Positions 21,402 to 34,340 of a stretch of DNA of 64,000 bases are shown here, in pieces. The translations under genes and the position numbers were made by a program. The DNA comes from Phlebotomus papatasi (Eukaryota; Arthropoda; Insecta; Diptera; Psychodidae): contig NC_077222.1 in the NCBI RefSeq assembly GCF_024763615.1, forward strand, positions 57,970,001 through 58,034,000, read 5' to 3'. Position 1 is the first letter of the stretch, and each line of letters begins with the position of its first letter. The notes under the pieces were generated by a model. The model did no database searches. It was not told the origin of the DNA and saw only the letters and a program-made list of their open reading frames with translations.

Positions 21402-21635
21402 TAGGGTAAAGTGATATAATTTGAATTTGTGTTACAAGTTGGACAATTCGCCGGTACAAGTTGGACATGGCTTTTTTCTTAATAAATACAGTACAAAATT
21501 TGTTTTTAAGCACAAGGAACCAAATTATAAAACTAAAGCATTAAAAATTTACAAATAAAAATGAAATACTAAATTTATCATACAAAAAGCCCTGTCCAAA
21601 TTGTACAATTGTCCAACTTGTACCACTTTACCCCA
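21402..21635 (+). mobile_element. TACAAGTTGGACA MITE, copy 1
   Basis: Starts TAGGGTAAAGTGATATAATT and ends CCAACTTGTACCACTTTACCC. Inner inverted segments contain ACAAGTTGGACA. A copy in the same orientation is at 23074-23344. The middle, around AAATACAGTACAAAATTTG, is shared with it. Confidence 0.75.
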
Positions 21636-22224
21636 TAGCATTGACGAAAAAATTAAAGCAAATCACATTATTTCTTTTAATGCAATTAATGCTTTAAGTC
21701 GTAATGTAAACCATTTCTTTTCTTTGTTTTAAATATTTAAGTAAAATATACCTATTTAATGCAATATCAAAGATTTCCTATTCCGAGTTATTGGATATGC
21801 CTGATCTATTTCAATTTTAACTCAAAATTTTCTGTATTTAAAGGTTTTAAAGGTCCTCCAGTGTCGGGACCAACTTTAAAAATGAAGACGTTTTTTATGA
21901 ACTTGATATTTTCATTTCAGCTTCGTTTAGTCGGTTTAGTCCTTTGAAGACGAGAGGGGCGAAAGGATAAAAAAATTGTGGATTAGGAAAAAGAATTTTA
22001 TTTTAACTGTATTTAGAAGAAAACAAAACTTTGTATTTAGATGGTGGTAGGAAACTTGTTTTTCGATTAACGACCGAAATCGTCCTCAAACGGTTTAAGG
22101 ATAATCGGTTCACCTGACCCAAAAATTAAATTTTTCCTTCGGCTATCTAAAGAAATTTTTTTCTCTAAAAAGTCGATAAAAGTGACCCCAATTTTTGACC
22201 CTGTCGGCCTTAGGGCCTTGACGG

Positions 22225-22347
22225 ACTTGAGGATTAGCCGAAAGACGACTTAGCGTAATTGTATTTGAAATAATAGTTAAACAGCATTTCTATCATTTTC
22301 CACTAAGCCGTCTCGACTTAAGTCGTAAGTGTGTCTAGGGCATTAAA
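22225..22347. mobile_element. fragment of the CTTAAGTCGTAAGTGTG MITE
   Basis: Ends CGACTTAAGTCGTAAGTGTG then TCTAGGGCATTA, and begins GATTAGCCGAAAGACGACTTA. It resembles the ends of the 2800-3437 element with most of the interior missing. Confidence 0.55.
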
Positions 22348-23073
22348 GTGTTAATTTATTGAATTTAAATTTAATCAAAATTTATAAAGAAAAAATATGA
22401 TACAACACTTTGATATATATGTGGCTACAAAAAAATGTGAAGAAAAAAAGTTAAGGAAAAAGGCTTAATAGGATTAGGGAATTAAAGAAATTTAACACAT
22501 TAAAATTATTGTTCATTATTAGAAAATATGAATCATTCCATAAAGACCTATTTAAAGTTTTAACATTTAATGATTTTTATAAGAATTTCATTTAATTTCA
22601 TTTTAATATGTGGTTTTTGTCATTGCTGGCGATTTCCCTATTTATATCATTTAGGGATAAATTTCAATAAAAATAAGAAAAATGAGAATTTGAACAATAT
22701 TATATTTTATAAACATAAGAGGAAAAAGAGGATACATGGTGCCGAAGATCAGCAGGAGACAAACATGTCATCTGTTATTGATTTAAAAAGGAGTGGCAAA
22801 GAATACCGTGCTTTGTGAAATGCTCGGACTCGTGACATAGATGCTATACATCAAAGTAATACTCTCAGATCATTCACCATTTACGGTTCCATAACCGATT
22901 TAAACCTATTCACAAATCACTAAAAAGACCCCAGAAATAGTTTAGGTGTAATACAATTGATTTTCGGATAAATTTTGTGAGGAATTCTAAGACCTTTCCA
23001 AGGAGCCCAAACAAGATACTTTTTTTTTCAAACCTTTGAGCTTCAAAAATCGTTATTAGAAATAATTCATAGG

Positions 23074-23344
23074 TAGGGTAAATTGATATAATTTGGAATT
23101 AGTGTCACAAGTTGGACAATTCGCCGGTACAAGTTGGACATGGCTTTTTTCTTGATAAATACAGTACAAAATTTGTTTTTAAGCACAAGGAACCAAATTA
23201 TAAAACTAAAGCATTAAAAATTTAAAAATAAAAATGAAATACTAAATTTATCAAGACAAAAATGATCTCTCTTACTGATTTGGACAATCCCTAAAAAGCC
23301 CTGTCCAAATTCTACCACTGTCCACCTTGTACCACTTTATCCTA
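23074..23344 (+). mobile_element. TACAAGTTGGACA MITE, copy 2
   Basis: Near-identical to 21402-21635 over its first about 190 bp, with an extra segment before the right end (CCTTGTACCACTTTATCCTA). The longer form suggests copy 1 carries an internal deletion. Confidence 0.75.
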
Positions 23345-24766
23345 TTTTCGTATGGGCGAAATTTGCGTCTAGAAAAATCGTCTGTAAAGTGAAGATATGA
23401 TCAGAAAACTGGCTCCCGAGGAGTAGAAGTTGAACATTTTAAGAGGTGAAAAAATCGAAGGATCATATTTTTTTCTCTGTGTAGTTCATGCAGTTATTGC
23501 AAACTGAAATCTTTTTTGTTTTTTGTTCATTATTTGCGCTAAGCTCCAAATTGTCCCATAGAAACTCATTCCTAAATATAGAATTTTATCATGTTGCTCA
23601 GAAAAAAAACCTCTAAAATTTTTCTAATAATGAGTGATTTAATTTATTAAGTGACTTGTTAATTTTCTTGGAAATAAATACAAATTAACAAAATCTTTAA
23701 ATAAGCAATTAAATATCTAGAAATTAATTTTCTTCTTTGAGTATTTAAGAATTATTGAATAGTTCCGTCCAAATATTCTCGAAAGGTTCAAAAGCGTATA
23801 GTACCTATAGTGTTAGAGTAAACACGAAAGCCATTTAAATTAACACATTAGTACATTTATAATTTTCATAATCATCATAAGGTGCAAAGTGTCACTCAGT
23901 CTCTTTTCACAAAAATGGGGAAACACATATATTTGGTAGAATAGAAAAACATATTGATTATTGACTAAGTATTCACGTGAATAGCCAATTTATTTTCCAT
24001 ATTCAACGGAATTCACATAAATCGGTGCTTTGGTGTTGATGAAAATTGGCCAAGTACAAAAACGTGCTAATTATATCCGAGAGAGACGAAAATTTTATTC
24101 ATGAAAAATGATTAAAGGAAAAATGTCGTAATATGCAAATATTTTTCTTTTATTGATTGGTAGACTTGTTTTACGATAGTGCGAAATTAAAAGGTTAAAC
24201 AAGGAGACAAATGGATACTCTTGACTTTTGTTATATACATATATCGTTTCAATGGCGAATTTGCAATCTCTTTTTTTTCTCACAATACCTACAGTGAAAA
24301 CTTACAGAATCAGTTAGCAGACTTTTTATATCTTCCTTTTGGAATTTGCAATGAAAACAGTGGATAAAAGAAAAGCAAAAAATCTACAGATGATTCTAGA
24401 AGTGTGATCCTCTAAGCTTCTGGCGGTGGTGTCTCGAGTAGATTTTCATGCTGACGAAGCTTTTTTTCTGCCACATTTCATTACCAATAATTCACCAAAG
24501 ATAAATCTTTATGTATGATAAATAGTTTCGATGAATGAATAATGTGAAATTTTGCTTCTCAAGAGACACAGATTTTTTTTGTATATTTAAAAATTCTTTT
24601 GCACGTTCATTAAAGATAATAAATTTCATGAAAAATATCTTGTTAGGAATTTTTGAACAAAATTCTACGGTTTAAGAGAAAATTCTATATGATTGTGAGT
24701 AATTTTGTCTGACCTACAATGTAAAAGTGGTTTGGTAAAGTTTGAATATAATTAGAGGTGTCGATT

Positions 24767-25096
24767 TTGAACCATTTACACACGCCTCTTCGTTATCCGG
24801 CTGACTGGGGGACAAAATGACATTTAGGTTTTTTGAATTATCAACGGTTTTTATATTTTGTGCTGTGTGAATTTATTTTCTGTCTGACAAAGAACAGGAG
24901 AATTTTCTTCATGATGTGGTTATGTTTCATTTTTTATCACAATTATGTATTAAAAACTTCGATACAATGATAATAATACTTTAATTCACACTAGAGAAAC
25001 TTCATGTTTAGTAAAAATAATTTTGAATACATCAACCGCCAGTGTTTGGCAGCTGTTACCCGGATAACGAAGAGCCGTGTGTACAATTATTTGAAC
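24767..25096. mobile_element. MITE with CTCTTCGTTATCCGG inverted repeats
   Basis: The left end ACACACGCCTCTTCGTTATC is mirrored by GGATAACGAAGAGCCGTGTG on the right, with matching flanking bases. It is about 330 bp and non-coding. Confidence 0.7.
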
Positions 25097-25427
25097 AATA
25101 TTAATTAAAAGTAAATAAGTTTTGCTTTTCTATCAAGTTGTCTAAAAAAATAGAAAAGAAAAATCTTTAAAAGGGTTGGAACATCACTTGGGAAAGTATA
25201 TGACTGATTGTTAGGTTAATTAGAGGGCTGGATTGGCAACTGTAGAATATGTCGCACGTTGTTAAATAATTTGAGATATTTACATGAAAATGTATGTCAA
25301 ATCAATTACTGAGAACTTCATAGAGCTGCTTGCAATGACCTTTCGGAGCTTAATGATCTTTAACAATCTCTTGCTTTCGAATTTATAACGAAAACTTGTC
25401 ATATGACATTATCATATTGTTACAGAA

Positions 25428-25500
25428 TTACCCTTTAGATTCGAACTTACGATCTCTCGTTATCTGGACGAGTGGTCTAATCACTATAAAAGCTATATAA
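25428..25500 (-). mobile_element. tRNA-like relic (SINE head or tRNA pseudogene)
   Basis: On the minus strand, an A-box-like TATAGTGATTAGACC is followed by a possible anticodon stem (CTCGT/ACGAG around a 7-base loop) and a perfect B box core, AGTTCGAATCT. The T stem and acceptor stem do not pair well, so it is not a working tRNA. Confidence 0.4.
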
Positions 25501-28500
25501 GCCACAAATTCTGTTTGAATTGAATTGCCATAAGGCCTTAATCATTTGCATTGTGCACTTCAGTCGATCATTCTCGGAGATGCTCCAAATGACGATTTTC
25601 TGTATATTATTAAATACAATTAATATTAAACTAGATCGCAAATTATGACAAAAAATCTATTACTTCTTTCAATATTACAGGTTCCAAACCAGGTTTTCTC
25701 ATTTAACTCTTGTGCTTCTTCTTAATCGCTTTCATCTGTCAATTATACGGAACGGTGTAATGGGTGTAATATAACTTTCATTAAATTTCTAAGTAAAAAA
25801 GCTTGGGTCAATTTGGATTTTGAACTTGGATCACCGGAAGTTGAGATCTCTTACCGTTTAACTTTCAGAACTCTGTCAAGTTGAACAGAAAACAGAATTT
25901 ATATTACTGCTCTCTATTAGAGTTCAAGCAGTATGATCACATACAGGATTTTGTTTAATTTAAAAATAGAGTTTTAGGCTGAAAAGCAAGATATTGCTTG
26001 ATTTGCTGCAATATTGTAACTGAAAGTAAATAAACATATTATTCTCTTCTACATCTGTAATTCGTATATGACACAAATATTTACTGATTTTTTTTATATT
26101 GCTGATTTCATGTTTTACAATTAAGTCAAAATTACATCATTTAACTTAATCTTCCACACATTTTGTACAGTGAAGCAGACCATATGAAAAATCTCAAGCA
26201 CCAATTTATTATTCGTATAGTCACCTTAATTTGACATACGCTTCATTTATTTCGTGAAACATTCCACATAATCTAACCATAACTTTTTTGCAGTCAAAGT
26301 GTTGAAGATTTTGACCGTTGGTCTTGAATGAAAAGCATTTTTTTTTGCAAATCTATGACAAGAAATATTTCACAATGAGATGTTCTTGCTCTTCGTACTA
26401 ACAATTATTAATCATCAATGGGATTCTTTTGCTATACAAAAATTACACTATGGACCTGAAAATACGTGTTAAGAAGAGAATCCATGGATTTACGTCACCC
26501 TCGAAGAATAATTACACGCGATATATAGCAATGTCCACAAAATAAATCTTTGGGAATGAAAAAGCAAAAATGACATTTTTTTCTTAAAACGTAAATCTTC
26601 AATATCTTATTGCGTAAATTTACATTTTTTCCCTATAGTATTGGTCCATAATTGGAAGTTAGAGGTTCAAATGATTAGAGGGATGAAAAATATTTAGCAC
26701 ATTGATTTGGGTTGCACTAAATGTGTGAGGAAATTTCACAAGCGACACCATTTCCTAAGGACATTCAACTAAATTTCTGTAGCGGATATATTTGCGTTTA
26801 CATTCTCTCTATTTTTTTTTGTAAAGTTTGTGAGCATTACGCATTATGTTGAGGAAATAGTTCTCTTGACAGAGAAAAGCCCACACACATTCAAAAAGTT
26901 AAGAGTGAAGATCAAGCTTCTTCATTGTGTAGAAGCATAAAGCATCACAAAGTTGCTTTTAACACATATCGTTTCGTGAAAAAAATAACAATATAGCATA
27001 TTTGTTAATAAATTCCAGGGACATTGATTTTCGTGATCAATTTTAATTAATTACTATTATAGTGCAAATGAGAAGAATGATTTTTGCTTGTTCTTCAGCA
27101 TTTATTAAAAAAAACTCATTTCTAATTCGAAATAATAAAATCTTGAAATATCTTTGCTTATTAAGAAGCTACCTGCATTTTTCAGTGTGTTAAGGACATT
27201 TGTAGCTTTTAACGCTTCTTCAAACTAAATTATTACTCTAATTTGGTGGCCACGCATTTTGGAATAATGTGGTTATTTTTGCATTTTAAATTGAAAATTG
27301 AATTCATTATGAACTTTCGAAAATACCCCCTAAATCTCACTTGACCATCATTTTGTTTGTAAATGTTGTTGATTTGATGAGTCATGTGCAAAGGCACAAT
27401 TACATTACAATCTAGGAATTCTGTATACAAAAGTTCACTGTCCGTTCTTGGTGTATTGCCCCTCAAGAAAAGCCACCATAAAAGAATGTCCAGTTTGTAG
27501 GTATATCTAAAAGCAGGAAAAATCAATTAACACCCACATTTTAGACACACTGACCATGATCACTGTAATGACTATAATAGAAATATGGGCAAAATTGACC
27601 AAAAATCACCCTGATATTTAAATGATGACCCCAATCACTCTTTCCGCGAAAATAAAATTCTTTATTGGGACATAATGGGCCAAACGTGTAATGAGTAAAT
27701 GGTAAATCTTCAAAATTTTCAATACAAATGAACCCGAAATTTATTCAACCGACCTCAGTGGTCAATACCCTAAAAGACAACAACCTCTGGGTTAATTCGA
27801 TTCCAATTGCCAAAACGTAAAGAATTCACTTAAAGTTTATTGTCATTAAGTATTTTAAATTTAATTGATTAGTAGAATAGTTTAACGGGAATATTTAATT
27901 ATATAGGTTATCTAATATATAATTTATCCACGATCGCTTAATGAAAAATTCCAAGAACTTGTTTGATTATTTCTCAAAGGTTTTATACTCATCATTCTGA
28001 AATATTAAATTCCTGATGGAATGTTGATTCATGAGTTTTTCCATTGTGCAGGTATGTTAATTCTTGTGATTAATCAAATGCGAAAAGCAAAAATACGAAA
28101 TTTCCATAAATATCTTCTACAGAAAAATTATGTTATGAAACTCCAAAATCGATAAATTGCATAAATTCTCAGTACTTTTGAATGATTTATTTTTAAAATT
28201 CTGCAGGGAATATTTTCTTCAAAAACAAGGAAATTTTTAGCATATTTCCGGATTTTTTTAAAAACAAGTTTAATTTCCTATCAGCAATTTTAAAAACAGA
28301 AATTAATCTGTTAAACTCACGTTCAAGCCATTAAATGCTTTTTACAATGTTTTATTATACTGGCAAATTATATCTTAATAGTGTTTTTATTACAAAAAAT
28401 TGAAAACAATAAAATCATCATTATCTTAACGACTGGGTTATAAATAATTTGACTAGATTCAAGACTGAATTTTGGTCATTTTGATCTGAGATTGTTATAC

Positions 28501-29697
28501 TTTTGTATACATACGTATAATTTATATAAATGCATGCTGAACTGAAACAGGGTGCTTAAAAATACTGGACGGATTTAGATTTTTTGGATTCTTAAAACCG
28601 CATGCTTAATACATATATAATTTGCCCAAGGATTTTAACTCCTTAAATTATTAATAAGTTGAGATTTCGAGGGGATGTTTTAACTTAGAATTTTTAACGA
28701 GTAATCAATAATACAATAGATTTTGATTTAGACATTCAAGATATTCGGGAAGTGCTATAAAAGCCTGAAGTTATTTGAGAGAACAAAATTAGAAAGTTCT
28801 GTTAAGACATTTTATTTCTCCTGTTTTGTATTATAGATTGTATCTAATAAGGGGAAAAGGGGTTATTTTGAGCTGTGGGACTACATTATTATACGTTGAA
28901 TATTTCTAATGTTAACTGGGTTTTAACAAGATGTAAATTGGATAGACAAAATAATTGTGAATCTAAATAAAATAGTTGCAAGGACAAGCTTCTTTTAGAA
29001 ATAGGCGAAAAAGTCGTATAACAATCTAGCCCCGTATTCGTAAAAATATTATATATTCGTAAAAAATATTCTATATTCTTACAACCCTCTACTCTACGAT
29101 TATGTACAAGCATTACAAAAAAATGAGATAGACAGGAAAAATTCTTTTTTAACCTTCCAATGCAATTTTAGGACTCTCGCCAAGCATAAATCATCTTCAA
29201 AGTTTTGACTATTCGATATTCACCAAATATATTTATCCATTAGTATAAGATCTGATGAATCCTAGATCAAAAGTATAAATCTATTAAATTTTTACTGAAA
29301 ATTCATTGCTGTTTGTTTTTCTTTCTGAAGCTATATTAAATAAATTAATATTAAAACTTGTTGTTTAATGTTGTCCTTCTCTTTGAAGCACAGCTTTTTA
29401 TAATCTTTTCAAACACTCCTTAACACTAAACCTAACAAGACCGTCCAAATTGAACGGTTTAAAAGCTTTTTATAATTGACGTATATTTATACCAAGCTGT
29501 CTATTTACATATACCAGATATCCTGGCAGATATAACTATTTCTGGCATGATATTTATAAGATCTTATGAACTTCTGAATTGATTCTTATTATAGGTGTAA
29601 ATTATATAAGAATCACACATAATAATTAAGTAATTTTAACTTACGATTCTAAATAGCTTGGCTATGATTTTCTCCAGAACATCGCAAAAAAGTACGT

Positions 29698-29925
29698 AGG
29701 AGGAAGCGGTGTACCTTTGAAAGTGGGGCATCACCTTTGAAATTGGGATTTTTCTTCTATGTTTAAGTGGAACTGAGTCACATCATAATGAAATTTAGTT
29801 TCTCAATCTGTTTGTGCAGTTAAATTATATCACGATAAGACGTAATTTTATTTAAAAATAGGTGAAAAATCCTAATTTCAAAGGTGCCCTACTTTCAAAG
29901 GTGCCCCGCATCTACCTATACATCC
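29698..29925. mobile_element. CACCTTTGAAATTGGG MITE family, copy 1
   Basis: The left part CCTTTGAAAGTGGGGC...CCTTTGAAATTGGGAT is mirrored by AATTTCAAAGGTGCCC...CTTTCAAAGGTGCCCC on the right. Related copies lie at 33569-33757, 33891-34097 and 34148-34340, with fragments near 50865-50960 and 51676-51780. Confidence 0.7.
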
Positions 29926-31425
29926 AAATTTTTCCGAATTTCCGTAATAATTTTTCAATATTTATCTTTTTTGAATTTAAACATTATTTAATAATACATA
30001 AATAATGATTAGAGTCATCTTATAGTTCTCAGAATAAGCTAAATGCTAAATTCCTATAATAAAACAGGCTGTATTTAAAGAGATATACATCTAACAAAGA
30101 AAACACTGTTAATGAAATCTTAACATAAAGCAGTTTGAATAATAAACTTATTTGTGATGCATTCATTGGAGCTTTTCTGAAAAGCTTAGCACCAGCTTAA
30201 AAAAAAGGAAAAAAAAACTTGTCTGCCTGTGAAGAATTTTACAGAACGTAATGTGTTTGGCTAGAGTGCATTGAGATGAACATCAGAATAACATGTCAAT
30301 TGTAATGCACTATTAAAAAAACCAAAGCAATCAGGACAAGATTGTAGATTTAATGAACCTGTTGGGAATTGCATGCAAGAATTGAAGAGGTTTGGTTCTG
30401 GAATGGTTTAACGATTTGCACGTCATTGTAAGATTCTCAGAATATCAAATAGTCTTTTTTTTTCACACACAATTGTGAAATTTTAAGCCTTAATTGATAC
30501 CCTACATGACTGGTCCCCAGGAATGGTGATATTGAGGAAAAAATGCGTTACACAATGCAACCCAATACCTCAAAGAATTGTCAGCAGGAAATAATAATTC
30601 TCTCCTTGAAGGGTAAATAATATCACCTACCGCAACTCTTCATGTTTCTCTTGACCTTTCGTACCGAAAACTTTAGATGATATCTTTTCTTCAATTTCAC
30701 TAATATATTTGCCCATAATTAATTACACATTATTCAAAGACAATTGCATATATAGCAAATTTTGGTTGAGACATAATTTCATGAACAATTTCAATGCATA
30801 TTCATAATAATTTATTATTCTTAGTGTGTCTTTCATCATTTGATAAGCGGATACAGTAAATAACAAAATTCAATGGGATTTTGCAAAACTTCCCCTCGAT
30901 TAATAAAGTAAATGCTGTACAAAAATTCTGGGAGGATTTATATTCAATTTAATAATTGCATACGTCTGCAACAGATTACCTTGAGGTACTTGACGGTTGA
31001 AGTAAAAAAAAAAAAGAAGAAATTTAAACGTATATTCATACTGTTTTGGACTGCAAACACCTTTCACTGCGTTGAGACGTTTTCAGGTGTACACTGTGCA
31101 GTCCGGTGATTAATTTTTTGGAACTAAAATACTTTGGCATTGCATTTTGTACTCCAATTTTCTTATTTTTTGTCCCATACTCACCACTTCCACTGGGCTC
31201 ATACTTAAGCTCAAAAGAGTGTGATAAATGTACAAATGGATAGGCATTGAAAGAAAAAGAATTAACGCTAATTTTGGATAGGAGTCCCACCATATTCACA
31301 CATTGTATATAGCATAAAATTAATATTTAAACACATATGGGATGTATGGTGGGAAAAAGTAAACAATCATCATTGACCAAAGGTTTCGCAAAATCATTTT
31401 TTTTTCGAAGATGTGTGAATCAAGT

Positions 31426-31570
31426 GGAAGATCGATCGGTATTGATCGAGAGCCGTCTATGTGTGTACATAGTGCACACGGTGATCGCGATCGCGTCGCG
31501 TCATAAGCACCTTAAAGTTTATTCGCGGGCTTAAAAGTTGTTCATTACGGTACCGACCGCGACACAGTGC
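31426..31570 (+). promoter_or_regulatory. probable elongase promoter region
   Basis: An unusually GC- and CpG-rich patch (GATCGATCGG..., TGATCGCGATCGCGTCGCGT) in AT-rich surroundings. A TATA-like CTTAAAAG near 31529 lies about 33 bp before CACAGTGCGG, a possible initiator. The placement of the start site is inference. Confidence 0.4.
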
Positions 31571-32216
31571 GGACGCAGTTTTTACTTTTCTCCCCCGCAA
31601 CCCAGCCATTGAAAAAAAAATAACAGAGATCTTCTGAAAGAAAAGTGATAGTTGTTTTGTCTCAACACAAAGTGATCTTATTCACTTGGAAGTCTTTTGA
31701 GAAGTGCAAAAAGTGCAAGTTATTCTTTTAGGAGCTTATTCCTTTAAGACATTACGTGTTGTGTTAAAGAAAATATCCCTTGGAAAATATGATAGTTGCC
31801 ATTGGACAATAATATTGAATATTGAACTTTTTGAGCAGATATATAGATACGTGGAAGCGTTATGACGACACATCCACTGAGGGACTGATTGTGAATGGGA
31901 AATATTCCTGTGATTATACGTTAATTCATGTTCTCAAGTCATTAGCAAATTGATCGTATTTGAGGACAATACACACTTTACAGTAAAGTCACTCTGGGGC
32001 GCAAGAAATAACGATAAAGTGCGAGGAGGAAAAACTAATTTCTATATAACCATTGATTGTATAAATATTTAATCAAGTTCAAGAAGAGACACTTTGCCAC
32101 AGATTTTACTTTCTTGGCTCTGGATTTCAAAATCGTGGGACCCCGAAACGGTTTTCACCAGCAGTAGTGCCACCTTATTGACCAGTCGATACCAAAATTT
32201 TATAAATTAAATAAAG
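31566..32216 (+). other. probable non-coding first exon of the elongase gene
   Basis: The sequence ends ATAAAG followed by a strong donor, GTAAGT (from 32217). It lies downstream of the CpG-rich patch and has many short upstream ATGs but no sustained frame. The next coding exon (49128) begins exactly at its ATG after an acceptor, so a separate 5' UTR exon is needed. The 5' limit is a guess. Confidence 0.45.
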
Positions 32217-33568
32217 GTAAGTCTCCAAAGTGGTCCATTAAAGCTCTTTCAAAAAAAAAAGAGCGTTAAGTGATCAAGTGATCTCAATTGCACACATGAT
32301 GGATGATTTTAACTGCGGGAGATGAAAAAATTATTTTGAAATATTTTATCAATTGCCCAAATGTCCATTAAGCGAGGAATAGTAGTTCAACATTACTTCT
32401 CCCCTTGTATGCTGGAAAATATGTAGATCTTACAACTTTTCATCGCTATTTTCAAGGCGACAAAAGCAACGAGGCTATTTTACGTAAATTAACGATCTCA
32501 CACAAAGTCTAATGTGCAACGGAAGAATGATCAATCCAACTATCCAATCTCACTGTATCTTATAAGTATATATTTTTGCGCTGCACTGATATAATCAGGG
32601 TTATATAAATTGCAATATATATTTTTTTACACCGTGTTGACGAAAATGAAATTGAAGTGCAATCTCGAGATTTTTTTTTAATAATTTTGAGGTGGACATT
32701 CTTGATGATGTTCATTGTTTATTAAAGTCAGACAAGTGAAATACCAAGTTTGCCTTAGAGCAACAAAGAAACTTGTTTCCTTACGCTAAACAGTCGTGCA
32801 AATATAATTATTTGGTATACGGATATATTAGCAAAAGCGATCCATTTTTTTTAAAGATATTTTATTGATTAAGTAATATATATTTTTCACATGCCTGAGT
32901 GCATATAATCCTCTTAAGCACAATTTTGTGTTTTTTCTATTCTTATCAAATTTATTTGACATATAAATAAATGCTTGTGATATGTTGTCACCTTCATCAG
33001 ATCAGCTACTATCGTATAAGTATTTGTGAGATTTTTGTATTCTACGTATTTAAAATAAGCTTTATACTCTTCTTTTCCATATTATAAAAAGTAATTGAAA
33101 ATTTTTACTATGAATAGGTTTTTACGGATCTAAAAAAATGTTCTTTTGAAAGTTCTCATTATTTTTTTTTAATATTAAATACTAAAAATTATTTGAATGG
33201 GACTTTAAATTAAATTGAATTATATTAAAAATTTAGATATATTATAATAGATTTGCCTTTAAGGAAAAATTACTAGTGCAGTGTAAATCTATTTGTTATA
33301 ATTTATAATCTCTATACATTGTGTTGTTGAATCGTATCTAGAAAGCTGAAACAAATTTTTCATAAAATTTCTTGACTCTTTCCGTAGCGAAGTTCGATCT
33401 TTTACCTATTTTTTAAATTTATTATTTATTTAAAAAATACTTTAAATTTTATTGTCAGTAATATTATCAAAACTCTTACAAATATTTTAATACTCGTAAA
33501 TTTAAAATTAGACGGAATTCCAGTTTAACCTCTCTCTAATATATTAAAAATTACTTATATTCTGCATA

Positions 33569-33757
33569 GAGGGAAGCAGGGTATTTTTGAATTGGGGCAG
33601 TTTTAAAATTCGACTTTTTTCTCCTATTTCAAATGAAACTGGACTTTATATAATTTTACTCCACAAACCAATTGCGAATATGATAAGCTTCAAATTCTAT
33701 TGAAAATAAAAGAAAAAGTTCAATTTCAAAGGTGCTCCACTACCCCTATTCCCCCTA
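33569..33757. mobile_element. CACCTTTGAAATTGGG MITE family, copy 2
   Basis: Starts GAGGGAAGCAGGG and ends AATTTCAAAGGTGCTCCACT. It is the most diverged of the three clustered copies. Confidence 0.6.
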
Positions 33758-33890
33758 TTCCTAAATGAAATGAATTCGTTTTTACAATCAATAGAGATCA
33801 ATATTTAAATTTTAAAGTAACAAGTGAAAGTATTCAGTGCTTAATCAATGGAGAAAGCTTATTATTCCCTAGCTCTATCTTAGGGGGAAT

Positions 33891-34097
33891 TGGGACACCT
33901 TTGAAAGTGGGGCACATTTGAAAATGGGGCACCTTTGAAATTGGGCTTTTCTCCTATGTTTAAGTGGAACTGAGCCATATCAAAATGTGATTTAGATTCT
34001 CAATCTGTTTGTTCAGCTAAATTATATCACGATAAGGTTCAATTTTATTTAAAAATAGGTGAAAATTCCCATTTCAAAGGTGTCCCACTTCCCCCTA
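33891..34097. mobile_element. CACCTTTGAAATTGGG MITE family, copy 3
   Basis: Starts TAGGGGGAATTGGGACACCT and ends GTCCCACTTCCCCCTA. It contains the family block TTATATCACGATAAGG. Confidence 0.75.
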
Positions 34098-34147
34098 ACT
34101 ATTTTTTTTTTCAAAATATTTGCTACACTTTATAATGAATGCGACGA

Positions 34148-34340
34148 TAGGGGGAAGTTTGAAATTGGGGTTTTTCACCTATTTTCAAATAAAATTGAGC
34201 CTTAACGTGATATAATTTAGCTGCACAAACAGATTGATAAACTAAATTACATTTTGATTTGGCTCAGTTCCACTTAAACATAGGTGAAAAATCCCAATTT
34301 CAAAGGTGCCCCCTTTCAAAGGTGCCCCACTTCCCCCTAC
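34148..34340. mobile_element. CACCTTTGAAATTGGG MITE family, copy 4
   Basis: Starts TAGGGGGAAGTTTGAAATTG and ends GTGCCCCACTTCCCCCTA. It is inverted relative to copy 3, only 50 bp away, so the two can pair as a hairpin. Confidence 0.75.

Larger units (their letters stand above)
20641..31425. other. gene-free, AT-rich interval with transposon relics
   Basis: No convincing exon, long open frame or RNA gene was found between INTS5 and the elongase first exon. Recognised pieces within it are listed separately (21402, 22225, 23074, 24767, 25428 and 29698). Relics of the AAGGACGA family occur near 20778 and 21945-22215. Confidence 0.5.

Noticed and set aside
25428..25500. Possible tRNA gene on the minus strand
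   Set aside because: Anticodon-arm and B-box signals are present, but the T and acceptor stems are broken.
31337..31534. 65-residue plus-strand frame upstream of the elongase first exon
   Set aside because: It overlaps the CpG-rich promoter-like patch, has no recognised domain and is not joined to the coding exons.
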